Below, one piece after another: positions 19,167 through 29,050 of a stretch of 64,000 bases of DNA. Position 1 is the first letter of the stretch; each line of letters begins with the position of its first letter. Made by a program: the position numbers and the translations under genes. Location of the stretch: contig NZ_FNIY01000002.1 in the NCBI RefSeq assembly GCF_900104355.1, forward strand, positions 496,001-560,000, read 5' to 3'. A model generated the notes under the pieces. The model did not search any database, was not told where the DNA came from, and was given only the letters and a program-made list of their open reading frames with translations. The stretch comes from Phyllobacterium sp. OV277 (GTDB lineage Bacteria; Pseudomonadota; Alphaproteobacteria; Rhizobiales; Rhizobiaceae).

Positions 19167-20035
19167 TGCGGATTTTTCTCTTCGGGGCCGGTTATTCAGC
19201 CCGCGCTTTTGCCCGGATGATGGCCGATAAAGCAGACTTCATTGGCGGAACCACGCGTGACAGCGACAAATTTGCGGCGCTCAAACGGGAAGGTATTACA
19301 CCGTTCCTGTTTCAGGGCACCCATGCATCACAGGAGATCGTCAGTGCGCTTGAGGACGTGACCCACATCGTCATCTCGACCTCGCCCGGACAGACTGGTG
19401 ATCCCGTTTACGCACAGTTCGGCGACACAATCCGCTCCGCCATGCCGAAACTGAAATGGATCGGTTATCTTTCCACCGTCGGCGTTTATGGTGATTATGG
19501 TGGCGCTTGGGTTGATGAAACCACGCCGTGCCATCCCGTTTCTGCACGTTCGGTCGAGCGGGTCGATGCCGAGCAGGACTGGCAGAAACTGGCCGATGCA
19601 CACAAGGTGCCACTGGCAGTCCTCAGGCTCGGTGGCATTTATGGGCCGGGCCGCAATGCATTCGTCAATCTTGCCAATGGCACTGCACGCCGCCTGAACA
19701 AGGCGGGGCAGGTATTCAACCGCATTCATGTCGACGATATTGCCGGAGCCCTGCGCTTTCTGGCAGAGCGCAACGAAGCCGGTGTATTCAATGTGACCGA
19801 TGACGAGCCAGCACCCCCGCAGGATGTCGTTGCCTATGCGGCGGAGTTGATGGGTGTTGAAGCGCCGGCTGAATCCCAGTTTGAAACGGCAGAACTTACG
19901 CCCATGGCGCGCTCGTTCTACGGTGAGAACAAGCGCGTTTCCAATGCACGCCTCAAGAAGCTTGGCTTTGCCTTTCGCTATCCCGATTACGGAACAGCTT
20001 TTTCAATGATGTGGCGCGACGGAAGCTGGCGTTAA
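19163..20035 (+). CDS. SDR-family NAD-dependent epimerase/dehydratase-like protein (YeeZ-type)
   Basis: A 290-residue Rossmann protein: [19 protein letters not shown] at the N-terminus, [27 protein letters not shown] with a Tyr, and [17 protein letters not shown], all in the extended SDR style. Starting at 19163 gives an ATGA overlap with queG; the adjacent ATG at 19166 is equivalent. The substrate is unknown. Its last bases overlap the convergent alcohol dehydrogenase gene by four bases. Confidence 0.85.
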   Translation: MMRIFLFGAGYSARAFARMMADKADFIGGTTRDSDKFAALKREGITPFLFQGTHASQEIVSALEDVTHIVISTSPGQTGDPVYAQFGDTIRSAMPKLKWIGYLSTVGVYGDYGGAWVDETTPCHPVSARSVERVDAEQDWQKLADAHKVPLAVLRLGGIYGPGRNAFVNLANGTARRLNKAGQVFNRIHVDDIAGALRFLAERNEAGVFNVTDDEPAPPQDVVAYAAELMGVEAPAESQFETAELTPMARSFYGENKRVSNARLKKLGFAFRYPDYGTAFSMMWRDGSWR

Positions 20036-21072
20036 AAACTTGTGACAACGCTGATGCCGGTACCCTCAAACCGGTCCATGCCCATCAACGCCGCAGGCGC
20101 TTCATCAAGGGCAATGCGTTTGCCGATAAGCTTTTGCGGGGCGAGCTTGCCGTGCTCAAGCATGTCCATCAGCGCCTTGTAACGAAAAGCCTGCATGCCA
20201 TGGCTGCCGAGAATTTCCAGCTCGTAGGCAATAACCTTGTCCATCGGAATGGGCGCGCGGGCATGATCACCCAACATCAGCCCGACCTGCACATGCCGGC
20301 CGCGGCGACGCAGATTGGCGATGGAATTGAAGCACGTTGAGGGATGCCCCAGTGCATCAATTGACACATGGGCCCCACCTTTGGTGATCTCCTTGACGGC
20401 ACCGACGATATCTTTCTGCTCCGAGCCATTGACCGTTGCTACGGCACCTAACTCCCGTGCAAAGGCGAGTTTTTCTTCCGTCAAATCCACTGCGATGACG
20501 TTCGCACCCATGGCTGTCGCGATCATGATCGCTGATAGACCAACACCGCCGCAACCATGCACCGCAACCCACTCGCCGGGCTTTACCTTGGCTTGGTCGA
20601 CCACGGCCCGGAATGACGTGACGAACCGGCAGCCAAGGCTGGCGGCTGTGGCAAAATCCAGTGTTTCGGGCAAACCAACCAGATTTGTATCGGCGAAATC
20701 CACCGCGACATATTCGGCAAAAGAGCCCCACGCGGTGAAGCCCGGCTGGAACTGATGCTCGCAGACCTGATGATTGCCGGAATTGCACTCGAAACAATGG
20801 CCGCACCCGCCAACGAAGGGCACAGTGACCCGGTCGCCGATTTTCCACTGCGTGACATGCCTGCCAATCGCCTGAATTGTTCCGGCAAGCTCATGTCCGG
20901 GCACATGCGGCAGCTGGATATCGGGATCATGGCCCATCCAGCCATGCCAATCACTGCGGCATAGGCCCGTTGCCTCGACCTTGATAACCACACCCGTCGG
21001 TGCCGGTGCCGGATCGGCCACATTCTGTATCGACGGGGCCTGGCCAAATTGTTCGAAGACAACTGCTTTCAT
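20032..21072 (-). CDS. zinc-dependent alcohol dehydrogenase family protein
   Basis: A 346-residue medium-chain dehydrogenase: catalytic zinc ligands in [12 protein letters not shown] and [10 protein letters not shown], a structural zinc lobe ([15 protein letters not shown]), and the nucleotide motif [10 protein letters not shown] followed by AVDLTEEKL (Asp, suggesting NAD). The start at 21070-21072 ([10 protein letters not shown]) is the family-typical N-terminus. It has no metabolic neighbour to hint at its alcohol or aldehyde. A divergent gene, mepA, starts 154 bases away. Confidence 0.88.
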   Translation of the reverse strand: MKAVVFEQFGQAPSIQNVADPAPAPTGVVIKVEATGLCRSDWHGWMGHDPDIQLPHVPGHELAGTIQAIGRHVTQWKIGDRVTVPFVGGCGHCFECNSGNHQVCEHQFQPGFTAWGSFAEYVAVDFADTNLVGLPETLDFATAASLGCRFVTSFRAVVDQAKVKPGEWVAVHGCGGVGLSAIMIATAMGANVIAVDLTEEKLAFARELGAVATVNGSEQKDIVGAVKEITKGGAHVSIDALGHPSTCFNSIANLRRRGRHVQVGLMLGDHARAPIPMDKVIAYELEILGSHGMQAFRYKALMDMLEHGKLAPQKLIGKRIALDEAPAALMGMDRFEGTGISVVTSF

Positions 21073-21226
21073 GGGATGCGCTTTCGTTCGAACCAAATGA
21101 GGGCGAATCAGGATGAGGGCTATATCTCGGTAGCATATTGCGACTTTCACGCGAATCTGGCCATCATAAAGCCCGGAATCCCGATGCTAACTCACGGGAA
21201 TCGCCCCCAGCTGGTGGACAGTGGCC

Positions 21227-22234
21227 ATGAAATCAAAAACTCTGATGCGTCTTGCACTCACAGCGCTCCTGTCTTTTTCCGGAGTGGCGAATGTATTTGC
21301 CGAGGACGGACCGGCCAAACAGCTGTTTGGCGGCGTCGCGCTGCCATCGCTTGGTTCACCGCAATCAACAGGTTTTTACGCCAAGGGTTGTCTTGCCGGT
21401 GGTGTCGCCCTGCCCGTTGACGGTCCAACCTGGCAGGTGATGCGGCTATCGCGCAATCGCAATTGGGGTCATCCCCGTATGATTGCCCTCCTGGAACGAT
21501 TGTCCCGCGATGCCGCAGCCAAGGATGGCTGGTCGGGACTGCTGGTCGGGGATATTTCGCAGCCGCGCGGCGGCCCGATGCTGACGGGTCACGCCTCGCA
21601 TCAGGTTGGTCTTGATGCCGATATCTGGCTTACCCCCATGCCCAAAGCCCGCTTCAACAATGATCAGCGTGAAAAAGTCGAAGCCAAGTCCATGCTGAAA
21701 GGCGACACACTTTATGTCGACCCGGACAAGTGGACGCCTGCACATGCGGCTCTTTTGAAGCGTGCCGCAAGCTATGCCGAGGTAGAGCGTATCTTCGTTC
21801 ATCCCGGCATCAAGAAAAAACTCTGCGAGACAGTGCAGGGCGACCGCAGCTGGATGGCAAAAATCCGCCCCTACTGGGGCCACTTCTATCACTTCCACGT
21901 TCGCATCAAATGCCAGCCCGGCTCACCCAACTGCAAGCCGCAAGAACCAATCGGCACATCCGATGGTTGTGACAAGTCGCTGGCCTGGTGGTTCACTGAT
22001 GAGCCATGGCGCAAGGCGCCTCCATCAACCAAACCGGTCAAGCCGAAGGTGATGATGCTGTCAGACCTGCCGAAGCTTTGTGCGCAGATACTTGATGCAC
22101 CCGGCCCGCAATCCAAGGATCAGGTTACCTATGGTCTGGGTGCAAAGGCCAATTCCGACAGCGATGTCCCGGCTGTTGTGCCGGATGAACCCGTCGCGGT
22201 TCCCCGGCCGAAGGCGCGCGTGAAGACAAACTAA
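21227..22234 (+). CDS. mepA: penicillin-insensitive murein DD-endopeptidase
   Basis: MepA is a periplasmic zinc (LAS-type) peptidase that cuts D-Ala-mDAP cross-links in peptidoglycan. The 335-residue protein has a Sec signal peptide (about 1-25), the block RNRNWGHPRMIALLERL, the metal motif GHASHQVGLDADIWL, and HFYHFHVRIKCQPGS with the last His ligands. The C-terminal about 50 residues are Pro/Lys-rich and less conserved. A GTG at 21221 is a possible alternative start with GGTGGA upstream. Confidence 0.95.
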   Translation: MKSKTLMRLALTALLSFSGVANVFAEDGPAKQLFGGVALPSLGSPQSTGFYAKGCLAGGVALPVDGPTWQVMRLSRNRNWGHPRMIALLERLSRDAAAKDGWSGLLVGDISQPRGGPMLTGHASHQVGLDADIWLTPMPKARFNNDQREKVEAKSMLKGDTLYVDPDKWTPAHAALLKRAASYAEVERIFVHPGIKKKLCETVQGDRSWMAKIRPYWGHFYHFHVRIKCQPGSPNCKPQEPIGTSDGCDKSLAWWFTDEPWRKAPPSTKPVKPKVMMLSDLPKLCAQILDAPGPQSKDQVTYGLGAKANSDSDVPAVVPDEPVAVPRPKARVKTN

Positions 22235-22253
22235 ACCATTGGGTGTCTCAAAG

Positions 22254-22306
22254 GGTGCTGCTCTACCACTTAAAGTGGCAAGGCAGCACCGTTTCAGGTC
22301 TTTTTT
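22254..22306 (+). terminator. probable terminator after mepA
   Basis: GGTGCTGC (22254-22261) and GCAGCACC (22283-22290) pair, with an inner stem CCACTT/AAGTGG; a run of six T follows about ten bases later. The distance to the T-run is somewhat large. Confidence 0.6.
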
Positions 22307-22386
22307 GCCTTCGGTCTTTTCAGGCGAGCACGAATTGAGTATAGGGTTTCAATCGATTTAAGACCAAGGTCCAAAGCAGTTCCTTC

Positions 22387-22779
22387 ATGAAGCAGCCTTT
22401 CCGCCTCGCGCTGATCGCCCATGACCAGAAAAAGGATGACATGGTGGCTTTCGCGCGCGCCTATGAGGCACAGCTTGCGCCCTGCACCATTGTGGCAACA
22501 GGTACAACTGGTGGTTTGATCAAGGACGCCTGTCCGTCACTGCAAATCACCCGCGTCAAAAGCGGCCCGCTTGGCGGTGACCAGCAGATTGGCGCACTGA
22601 TCGCCGAGGGACTGATTGACGGGCTGATTTTCTTTGTCGATCCGCTGTCGCCTATGCCGCATGATGTGGATGTGAAGGCGCTGATGCGGCTTGGCATTGT
22701 CTATGACATTCCTATGGCCTTGAACCGGGCCACCGCCGAGGTTCTTGTACAAAAGAAGGGTTTGCTGCGCGCTGATTGA
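22387..22779 (+). CDS. mgsA: methylglyoxal synthase
   Basis: MgsA converts dihydroxyacetone phosphate to methylglyoxal and phosphate, a bypass of lower glycolysis in the cytosol. The 130 residues include the phosphate-binding start [24 protein letters not shown], the catalytic [17 protein letters not shown] (Asp) and [18 protein letters not shown]. It is followed by glucokinase, overlapping only if an earlier glk start is used. Such pairing of mgsA and glk is usual in Brucella relatives. Confidence 0.95.
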   Translation: MKQPFRLALIAHDQKKDDMVAFARAYEAQLAPCTIVATGTTGGLIKDACPSLQITRVKSGPLGGDQQIGALIAEGLIDGLIFFVDPLSPMPHDVDVKALMRLGIVYDIPMALNRATAEVLVQKKGLLRAD

Positions 22780-22823
22780 TGGTTAAGCATGGCGCAGCAC
22801 GATTGAGATTGGGGACGGAATTT

Positions 22824-23852
22824 ATGGTTACTTCAGCAGACACCGATTGCATCATGAAATTCCCGATTCTGGTGGGTGATATCGGTGGCACCAATGCGCG
22901 TTTCGCCATTCTTGTCGATGCCTATGCGGAACCGAAAGAGTTTCCCATCATCCAGACGGCAGATTTCGAAACCATCGACGAGGCGATCCAGACCGGCATT
23001 CTCGATCATACATCCATTCAACCGCGCTCCGCGGTGCTTGCCATTGCCGGACCTGTTGAAGGTGATGAGATTGATCTGACCAATTGCGCCTGGGTCGTCA
23101 AACCCCGCAAGATGATGGAAACGCTTGGTCTTTCCGACATTACTGTTCTCAATGATTTCGAAGCGCAGGCGCTTGCCGTGGTCTCGCTTGAGCCAAAGCA
23201 TCTGGAAAAACTTGGTGGTGGCGCTGGTGATCCCCATGGCAGCCGCGCGGTTCTTGGACCCGGCACCGGGCTTGGCGTTGCGGGCATGGTTCGCTCGCGC
23301 AACAGCTGGGTTCCCGTTCCCGGCGAAGGTGGTCATGTGGATATGGGTCCGCGCACGGCGCGCGACCTCGAACTCTTCCCGCATATTGAGCACATTGAAG
23401 GGCGCATTTCCGGCGAACAGCTTTTGTGTGGGCGCGGTCTGCAGAATATTTATCGTGCCATTTGCAAGGTCTCTGGCACCGAAGCCAAACTGCAGACGCC
23501 TGCCGATATCACAGCTGCGGGCCTTTCCGGTGAATCAGCAGAAGCCAAGGAAACCCTGTCGCTGTTCGTGACCTATCTTGGCCGTCTTGCCGGTGATTTC
23601 GCACTGACATTCATGGCGCGCGGTGGTGTTTATCTTGCGGGTGGTATTGTCCAGAAGATCGTCGCGCCACTCAAAGATCCGGCGTTCCGCGAGGCCTTTG
23701 AAGACAAGGCGCCACACCGCCAGATCTTAAGCGAGACACCTGTCTACATCATTACCCATCCTCTCGCGGCGCTCAGTGGGTTGTCGGCGTTTTCGCGCAC
23801 GCCGAGCCGGTTTGGCATAGCAACCGAGGGCCGCCGCTGGCGCAAAGATTAG
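22824..23852 (+). CDS. glk: glucokinase
   Basis: A 342-residue ROK-independent (bacterial Glk type) kinase that phosphorylates glucose with ATP. Motifs: [17 protein letters not shown] (phosphate-1), [11 protein letters not shown] (sugar-binding), [11 protein letters not shown] (phosphate-2) and [12 protein letters not shown] use the ATG at 22824, which has GGGACGG upstream; an ATG at 22776 would overlap mgsA and add 16 residues with no family match. It lies 44 bases after mgsA and is probably cotranscribed with it. Confidence 0.95.
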   Translation: MVTSADTDCIMKFPILVGDIGGTNARFAILVDAYAEPKEFPIIQTADFETIDEAIQTGILDHTSIQPRSAVLAIAGPVEGDEIDLTNCAWVVKPRKMMETLGLSDITVLNDFEAQALAVVSLEPKHLEKLGGGAGDPHGSRAVLGPGTGLGVAGMVRSRNSWVPVPGEGGHVDMGPRTARDLELFPHIEHIEGRISGEQLLCGRGLQNIYRAICKVSGTEAKLQTPADITAAGLSGESAEAKETLSLFVTYLGRLAGDFALTFMARGGVYLAGGIVQKIVAPLKDPAFREAFEDKAPHRQILSETPVYIITHPLAALSGLSAFSRTPSRFGIATEGRRWRKD

Positions 23853-24009
23853 ACTTTGTGCGTAGGCATGAGGGCAACACTCGCCGTGTCGCGTTTATGA
23901 TGATGGTCAAAACCGATAGGCAAGCCGGACCAATAACGCTATAGGGACAGCAATCAACAGGTGAGCCTCGTCTCATCTACTGCCGTTTATAAGCGAGTTA
24001 TCATCTACC

Positions 24010-25842
24010 ATGAGTAGTGAGACCAGGAAGAAAAAGATCGATCTAAATGAGGCACGGCGCGTCATTGGCAGGGTCTTGAACGAGAATCTTTATGACCAGC
24101 GGTCGTCTTACGCCATTGCTATTCCCGCAATGCTGGCAACTGTCGCAACGACGTCTTATCTTGGGCTTGTTTTCAAAGACATCACCAACAAGATTTTCTA
24201 TGAGAGAGATGCGGGTCTCATCTTTTGGATCAGTCTCGGCGTTTTTGTCGCCTTTGTTGTGCGTGGTATTGCGAGTTATGTGCAATCCGTGATGATGGCC
24301 AAGATCGGCAACAGCATTGTTGCGCGATATCAGCGCAAAATCTTTGATCACCTGATGAAATTGGGCCTCGATTTCTATTATGATAATCGCTCAGGTCAAC
24401 TTGCGGCCCGCATCAATCAAAACGTTAGCGGCGTAAGAGATCTCCTCGATATCGTAGCCACCACCGTTGGCAAAGACATCCCCCTGTTGCTCGCCCTGAT
24501 AGGCAACCTGATCTATCTTGACCCTATGCTTTCACTTTTTGGACTGCTCGTAGGGTTGCCGATCGTTCTTGCCGTGCGTTACCTTTCCAAGCGCTTGCGC
24601 AGCATCCATCGCGAATCTGTAACCCTCAATTCGCATCTGCTGGGTGCAATGCAAGAGGCATCGCAAGGTATTGCCATCGTCAAAGCCTTCACTATGGAAG
24701 ATCAACTGCGCGAGAAGATCAGCTTGTTGATCGATCGCGCCGAAGAGCGCGCCAATAAAATTGCACGGGTATCAGAGCGTATCACCCCGCTGACCGAGCT
24801 GATCGCTGGCATCGCCATTGCATCCGTGATTGGCTATACGGGTTACAATGCGGTTTTCCATGCGCAGCCTCCCGGCTCAATGTTTGCATTCATCATCTCC
24901 GCTTTTCTGGCCTATGATCCCATTCGTCGATTGGCGCGTGTGCAAGTGGGGCTTGAGCGCTCATTGGTCAACGCCCGCATGCTCTATGAGATTCTCGATA
25001 TTGAACCGCGGCAAGCTGACAGCATCGGCGCTGTGCCAATTACAGTGCCAACCGGCGAGGTTCAGTTTGAAAGTGTCCGCTTCAGCTATGGCAATGGCGT
25101 GCCGGTGCTGCACGGTATCAGTTTCACCGCTGGAGCGGGCAAGACAACAGCTATCATAGGTGCATCCGGCGCAGGCAAATCGACGCTGATCGGTCTCATC
25201 CAGCGCTTCTATGATATTGATAGCGGCCGCATTTTAATCGATGGGCAGGACATTGCCTATGTCAGCAAGAAGTCTCTGCGTCAGTCCATCGCCTACGTCT
25301 CGCAGCACCCCTATCTGTTTGAAGGAACCATAGCCGACAATATCCGCTATGGCCGCCCTGATGCGACCGATGAAGAGGTGATCGAAGCGGCGAAATTTGC
25401 CAATGCCGATGAGTTCATCCGCCAGCAGCCACAAAGCTACGGCACGGAGATCGGCGAGAATGGTGTGACCCTTTCCGGCGGCCAGCGCCAGCGTCTTTCT
25501 ATCGCCCGCGCCATGGTCCGCAATGCTCCCATTCTTTTGCTTGATGAAGCCACCTCGGCCCTCGACAATGAATCGGAAAAGCGCGTTCAGCAGGCACTTG
25601 AACATGTGATGCAGGGGCGCACGACCATTGTCATCGCGCATCGCCTGTCGACCATCGTCAATGCGGATCATATCGTCGTTATGGAGGCCGGACGCGTTGT
25701 CGAGGAAGGCGTGCACGAGACCTTGCTTGGCGTGCCCAACGGCATCTATGCACGTTTCTATCAGTTGCAAGGCAAGGAAGAGTCGCCCATCATTGATGAC
25801 AGCAAAGAGCGGGCAACCCCAGTAACAGGAACAGCTGAATGA
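24010..25842 (+). CDS. MsbA-like ABC exporter (fused permease and ATPase)
   Basis: A 610-residue half transporter: an N-terminal six-helix domain (about 35-330) and a C-terminal ATPase with Walker [11 protein letters not shown]-loop YVSQHPYLF, signature [15 protein letters not shown], Walker [16 protein letters not shown] and switch His (IAHRLS). It works as a dimer in the inner membrane and, by similarity to MsbA, may flip lipid or lipid-linked substrates outward; the exact substrate is not shown. Its stop overlaps the dapB start (ATGA), indicating coupling. Confidence 0.92.
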   Translation: MSSETRKKKIDLNEARRVIGRVLNENLYDQRSSYAIAIPAMLATVATTSYLGLVFKDITNKIFYERDAGLIFWISLGVFVAFVVRGIASYVQSVMMAKIGNSIVARYQRKIFDHLMKLGLDFYYDNRSGQLAARINQNVSGVRDLLDIVATTVGKDIPLLLALIGNLIYLDPMLSLFGLLVGLPIVLAVRYLSKRLRSIHRESVTLNSHLLGAMQEASQGIAIVKAFTMEDQLREKISLLIDRAEERANKIARVSERITPLTELIAGIAIASVIGYTGYNAVFHAQPPGSMFAFIISAFLAYDPIRRLARVQVGLERSLVNARMLYEILDIEPRQADSIGAVPITVPTGEVQFESVRFSYGNGVPVLHGISFTAGAGKTTAIIGASGAGKSTLIGLIQRFYDIDSGRILIDGQDIAYVSKKSLRQSIAYVSQHPYLFEGTIADNIRYGRPDATDEEVIEAAKFANADEFIRQQPQSYGTEIGENGVTLSGGQRQRLSIARAMVRNAPILLLDEATSALDNESEKRVQQALEHVMQGRTTIVIAHRLSTIVNADHIVVMEAGRVVEEGVHETLLGVPNGIYARFYQLQGKEESPIIDDSKERATPVTGTAE

Positions 25843-26663
25843 GTGAGACATCCGCAATGAAGCTTGCCGTTGTCGGTGCCGGCGGCCGCATGGGGCAAAC
25901 CTTGATCCGTGCGATTCAAGCCATTGACGGTGCTGTTCTTGCGGGGGCTATCGAGCGTCCGGGCTCTCCCCATATCGGTCAGGACGCTGGCGAACTCGCC
26001 GGTGTCGGCCATCTCGGCATTCCCGTGACCGATGACGCGCTCTCCGTCTTCGTCGGCGTCGAAGGCGTCCTTGATTTTACAGCGCCTGCGGCAACGGTTG
26101 CCTTTGCCGAACTCGCCGCACAGGCGCGTATCGTGCATGTGATCGGTACAACCGGCTGCTCGCCGGAAGATGATGCAAAAATCCGCGCTGCCGCGCGCCA
26201 CGCGGCTGTCATCAAGTCAGGCAATATGAGCCTTGGCGTCAATCTTCTCGGCGTGCTGGTTAAGCAGGCTGCAAAAGCGCTTGGGTCCGACGATTTTGAT
26301 ATCGAAATTCTTGAAATGCATCACAAGCACAAGGTCGATGCGCCATCAGGCACCGCATTGCTGCTCGGCGAGGCCGCTGTAGCAGGGCGCAACATTTCGC
26401 TGGCCGATCACAGTGTGCGCGTGCGCGACGGGCATACCGGCCCGCGCGAAGAGGGCACTATCGGCTTCGCATCCTTGCGCGGCGGCTCGGTTGTCGGTGA
26501 CCATTCGGTTATTCTGGCGGGACCGGGCGAGCGCATCACCCTCTCCCACCATGCGGAAGACCGCACGATATTTGCACGCGGTGCCGTCAAGGCGGCGCTG
26601 TGGGGCAAGGGCCGCAAGCCGGGCCTCTATTCGATGCTCGATGTGCTTGGCCTCAACACCTGA
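25839..26663 (+). CDS. dapB: 4-hydroxy-tetrahydrodipicolinate reductase
   Basis: DapB acts in lysine and diaminopimelate synthesis, reducing hydroxy-tetrahydrodipicolinate with NAD(P)H. The 274-residue sequence has the nucleotide motif [17 protein letters not shown], the GTTGCSPE region, and the catalytic [20 protein letters not shown]. The start overlaps the upstream exporter gene by four bases; an ATG at 25857 (MKLAVVGAG) is an equally good family start. gpmA follows 38 bases downstream, an order common in Brucella relatives. Confidence 0.96.
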   Translation: MSETSAMKLAVVGAGGRMGQTLIRAIQAIDGAVLAGAIERPGSPHIGQDAGELAGVGHLGIPVTDDALSVFVGVEGVLDFTAPAATVAFAELAAQARIVHVIGTTGCSPEDDAKIRAAARHAAVIKSGNMSLGVNLLGVLVKQAAKALGSDDFDIEILEMHHKHKVDAPSGTALLLGEAAVAGRNISLADHSVRVRDGHTGPREEGTIGFASLRGGSVVGDHSVILAGPGERITLSHHAEDRTIFARGAVKAALWGKGRKPGLYSMLDVLGLNT

Positions 26664-26701
26664 TATCCCGAACCGATTTCCCGTCCAACAGGAGTATTGC
26701 A

Positions 26702-27322
26702 ATGTCCGGAACCCTCGTCCTTGTCCGTCATGGCCAGAGCGAATGGAATTTGAAGAATCTGTTTACCGGCTGGCGTGATCCGGGACTGACCGAGCTTGGC
26801 CACAGTGAAGCCAAGGCCGCCGGTCAGCGCCTGAAGGCCAAGGGTCTGCATTTCGACATCGCCTACACATCTGTGCTGTCGCGCGCTCAGGTAACGCTGC
26901 AGCACATTCTTGACGAGGTTGGTCAGCCAGCCCTTCAGACGATCCGTGATCAGGCTTTGAACGAACGCGATTATGGCGATCTTTCCGGCCTCAACAAAGA
27001 CGATGCCCGCGCCAAGTGGGGCGAGGATCAGGTGCATATCTGGCGCCGGTCCTATGACGTTCCACCGCCCGGCGGCGAGAGCCTGCGCGATACCGGCGCC
27101 CGTGTCTGGCCTTACTACCTGCATGAGGTCCAGCCGCATGTGCTGCGCGGTGAGACCGTTCTGGTGGCTGCCCACGGCAATTCGCTGCGCGCGCTCATCA
27201 TGGCGCTGGACGGTCTGACCAGCGAAGAGATCATCGCGCAGGAACTGGCAACCGGCGTTCCTGTCATTTACAAGCTGAATGCCGATTCGACCGTTGCTTC
27301 AAAGGAAATCCTGACCGCTTGA
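26702..27322 (+). CDS. gpmA: 2,3-bisphosphoglycerate-dependent phosphoglycerate mutase
   Basis: This enzyme interconverts 3- and 2-phosphoglycerate in glycolysis. The 206-residue protein carries the phosphohistidine signature [20 protein letters not shown], the proton-donor block [15 protein letters not shown], and the second histidine in [14 protein letters not shown]. Relative to the E. coli enzyme it is shorter, as is usual in rhizobia. AGGAG lies at good distance before the ATG. A terminator follows 26 bases after the stop. Confidence 0.97.
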   Translation: MSGTLVLVRHGQSEWNLKNLFTGWRDPGLTELGHSEAKAAGQRLKAKGLHFDIAYTSVLSRAQVTLQHILDEVGQPALQTIRDQALNERDYGDLSGLNKDDARAKWGEDQVHIWRRSYDVPPPGGESLRDTGARVWPYYLHEVQPHVLRGETVLVAAHGNSLRALIMALDGLTSEEIIAQELATGVPVIYKLNADSTVASKEILTA

Positions 27323-27348
27323 GGTCGACCGCTTTCCATCTTTTTAAG

Positions 27349-27390
27349 ACAAACCCGCGCTGGAACACCGGTGCGGGTTTGTTGTTTGTG
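27349..27390 (+). terminator. Rho-independent terminator of gpmA
   Basis: ACAAACCCGC (27349-27358) pairs with GCGGGTTTGT (27373-27382) around a 14-base loop; TTTGTTG on the 3' side acts as the T-rich tract. Confidence 0.8.
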
Positions 27391-27514
27391 CTGATCTTTT
27401 CGGTATTGTCAGGTAGTCTTTGCCAGAACATTCGTAGGCAAATGATAATAGCATGACAAATACCCGACAAATGGATTGACAGAGTTCCGCCCGCCCCTTA
27501 CATGAGACCCCGCT

Positions 27515-27599
27515 GCCCAGATGGCGGAATTGGTAGACGCGCACGGTTCAGGTCCGTGTGCCGCAAGGCGTGGAGGTTCGAGTCCTCTTCTGGGCACCA
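27515..27599 (+). tRNA. tRNA-Leu (anticodon CAG), integration site of the island
   Basis: An 85-base tRNA starting GCCCAGATGGCGGAATTGG, with anticodon arm CACGG-TTCAGGT-CCGTG (anticodon CAG), a long variable arm typical of tRNA-Leu, T-loop GTTCGAGTCC and encoded CCA end. Its last 16 bases are repeated in slightly altered form at 37603, showing that the island entered here and that the island side now supplies the 3' end. Confidence 0.97.
27584..27599 (+). repeat. attL, 3' end of tRNA-Leu
   Basis: CCTCTTCTGGGCACCA, the end of the intact tRNA gene. The matching attR at 37603 lacks one G. The integrase gene begins 175 bases to its right. Confidence 0.85.
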
Positions 27600-27640
27600 A
27601 ATTCCCATTTCACACCGTCCAGTACGGTACTGAAAACAGA

Positions 27641-27669
27641 AAAAAGGCCCGGTTTTCCGGGCTTTTTTG
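27641..27669 (+). terminator. tRNA-Leu terminator on the island side
   Basis: GCCCGG-TTTT-CCGGGC followed by six T. An equivalent terminator sits at the same distance from attR (37661). Both share the 18-base string GGGCTTTTTTGTTTTCTG. Confidence 0.85.
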
Positions 27670-27710
27670 TTTTCTGGCGTCCAATACCATCCTATTGCAT
27701 CCGACTATTT

Positions 27711-27731
27711 TGTTGGTACATCTGTTGGTAC
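27711..27731. repeat. left arm-type integrase sites (two TGTTGGTAC copies)
   Basis: TGTTGGTAC occurs at 27711-27719 and 27723-27731, 12 bases from start to start. An inverted copy TACCAACA is at 27765-27772, next to the integrase start, and a partial one (ACCAACA) at 27742-27748. The right end of the island has the same pair with the same spacing. Confidence 0.65.
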
Positions 27732-27773
27732 TCTTAGAAAGACCAACATCTGACCGAAGTTGGATACCAACAA

Positions 27774-28970
27774 ATGGCACTTACAGATACTTTCATTAAG
27801 GCGTTGAGGCCGGGCGCGACCCCGCAAAAACACAGTGATGGCGCTGGGTTGCATTTGCTTCTCACAGTCAAAGGTTCAAAGCTTTGGCGTCTCGCATATC
27901 GCTTCACGGGCAAACAGATGACATTGGCGCTGGGCAGCTATCCAGCGGTGTCACTTCAAGATGCACGGCGAAAGCGTGATGATGCCAAGAAGTTGCTCGC
28001 CAACGGCCTCGACCCAGCACACCAAACAAAGCTGGAGCGGATTAACAAGCAGATGGCTCGGGCTGAAACCTTTGGTGGCATTGCCGACGAGTTCCTCATC
28101 AAGGTCGAGCGTGAAGGCAAAGCGACTGCTACCATGATTAAGAAACGGTGGCTTATTGATCTAGCCCGTCCTGACCTTGGAGCTCGTCCCATTTCTGAGA
28201 TAACCGCGACTGAAATTCTAGCATCGCTCAGAAAAGTTGAGAGTAAGGGCAACTATGAAACAGCCCGGCGGATGCGTTCAACCATCGGGCAGGTTTTTCG
28301 CTATGCTATCGCTACAACGCGAGCCGAAAACGACCCGACATTCGGCTTGAGAGGTGCTTTGACAACACCCGTCGTCACCCATCGCGCAGCGCTTACAACT
28401 AAAAAGGCCTACAGTGGTTTGCTTCGCGCCATCTGGTGTTATGACGGCATGCCAGAAACGAGAAGCGCACTACAATTAATGGCCCTTCTGTATCCGCGAC
28501 CGGGTGAACTTCGCCAAGCTGAGTGGAAAGAGTTTGATCTGGATGGGGCTGTTTGGTCGATCCCCGGCGCGAGAATGAAAATGCGCCGTGAACACCGCAA
28601 GCCTCTTTCGTCACGGGCCATCGTGATTCTGCGGGACTTGCACAAGCTGACCGGTAACGGAACACTGGTGTTCCCGGCTATTACATCTCGCTTCCGCCCC
28701 ATGAGTGAAAATACACTCAACGGCGCATTACGGCGCTTAGGCTTTTCACACAGCGAGGCCACATCCCACGGCTTTCGAGCGAGTGCTTCATCGCTCCTAA
28801 ATGAGAGCGGCAAATGGTCGGCTGATGCTATTGAAGCAGAACTCGCTCATGTCGGCGCTGACGAAGTTCGTAAGGCCTATCATCGTGCGCTCTATTGGGA
28901 CGAACGCGTAAAAATGGCAGAATGGTGGTCGAACGAAATAGTCGCTATGAAATCTAACCAGAACTCTTAG
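27774..28970 (+). CDS. P4-type tyrosine integrase (DUF4102 N-terminus)
   Basis: A 398-residue integrase that would insert and help excise the island at tRNA-Leu. The N-terminal DUF4102 arm-binding domain (about 1-90; ALTDTFIKALRPG, LGSYPAVSLQDARRKRDDAK) is followed by a core-binding domain and the catalytic domain with Arg in YPRPGELRQAEW, His/Arg in SHGFRASASSLLNE, a second His in ELAHVGADEVRKAYHRA and the nucleophile Tyr in ALYWDER. All catalytic residues are present, so it looks functional. It lies next to attL and is read away from it, the usual arrangement for P4-type islands. Confidence 0.95.
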   Translation: MALTDTFIKALRPGATPQKHSDGAGLHLLLTVKGSKLWRLAYRFTGKQMTLALGSYPAVSLQDARRKRDDAKKLLANGLDPAHQTKLERINKQMARAETFGGIADEFLIKVEREGKATATMIKKRWLIDLARPDLGARPISEITATEILASLRKVESKGNYETARRMRSTIGQVFRYAIATTRAENDPTFGLRGALTTPVVTHRAALTTKKAYSGLLRAIWCYDGMPETRSALQLMALLYPRPGELRQAEWKEFDLDGAVWSIPGARMKMRREHRKPLSSRAIVILRDLHKLTGNGTLVFPAITSRFRPMSENTLNGALRRLGFSHSEATSHGFRASASSLLNESGKWSADAIEAELAHVGADEVRKAYHRALYWDERVKMAEWWSNEIVAMKSNQNS

Positions 28971-29050
28971 ACATGGAAATAACAATCAATTAGCTTCACA
29001 ATGTTTGACAGCCATAGTGATCGTGATTCTATTTCAGATGGAGTTTAGCA

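Noticed and set aside
20032-20035. gene disruption at the SDR/alcohol dehydrogenase junction
   Set aside because: The four-base overlap is a simple tail-to-tail arrangement; both proteins have normal C-termini. The same holds for gshB and the LysR gene at 52180-52183.
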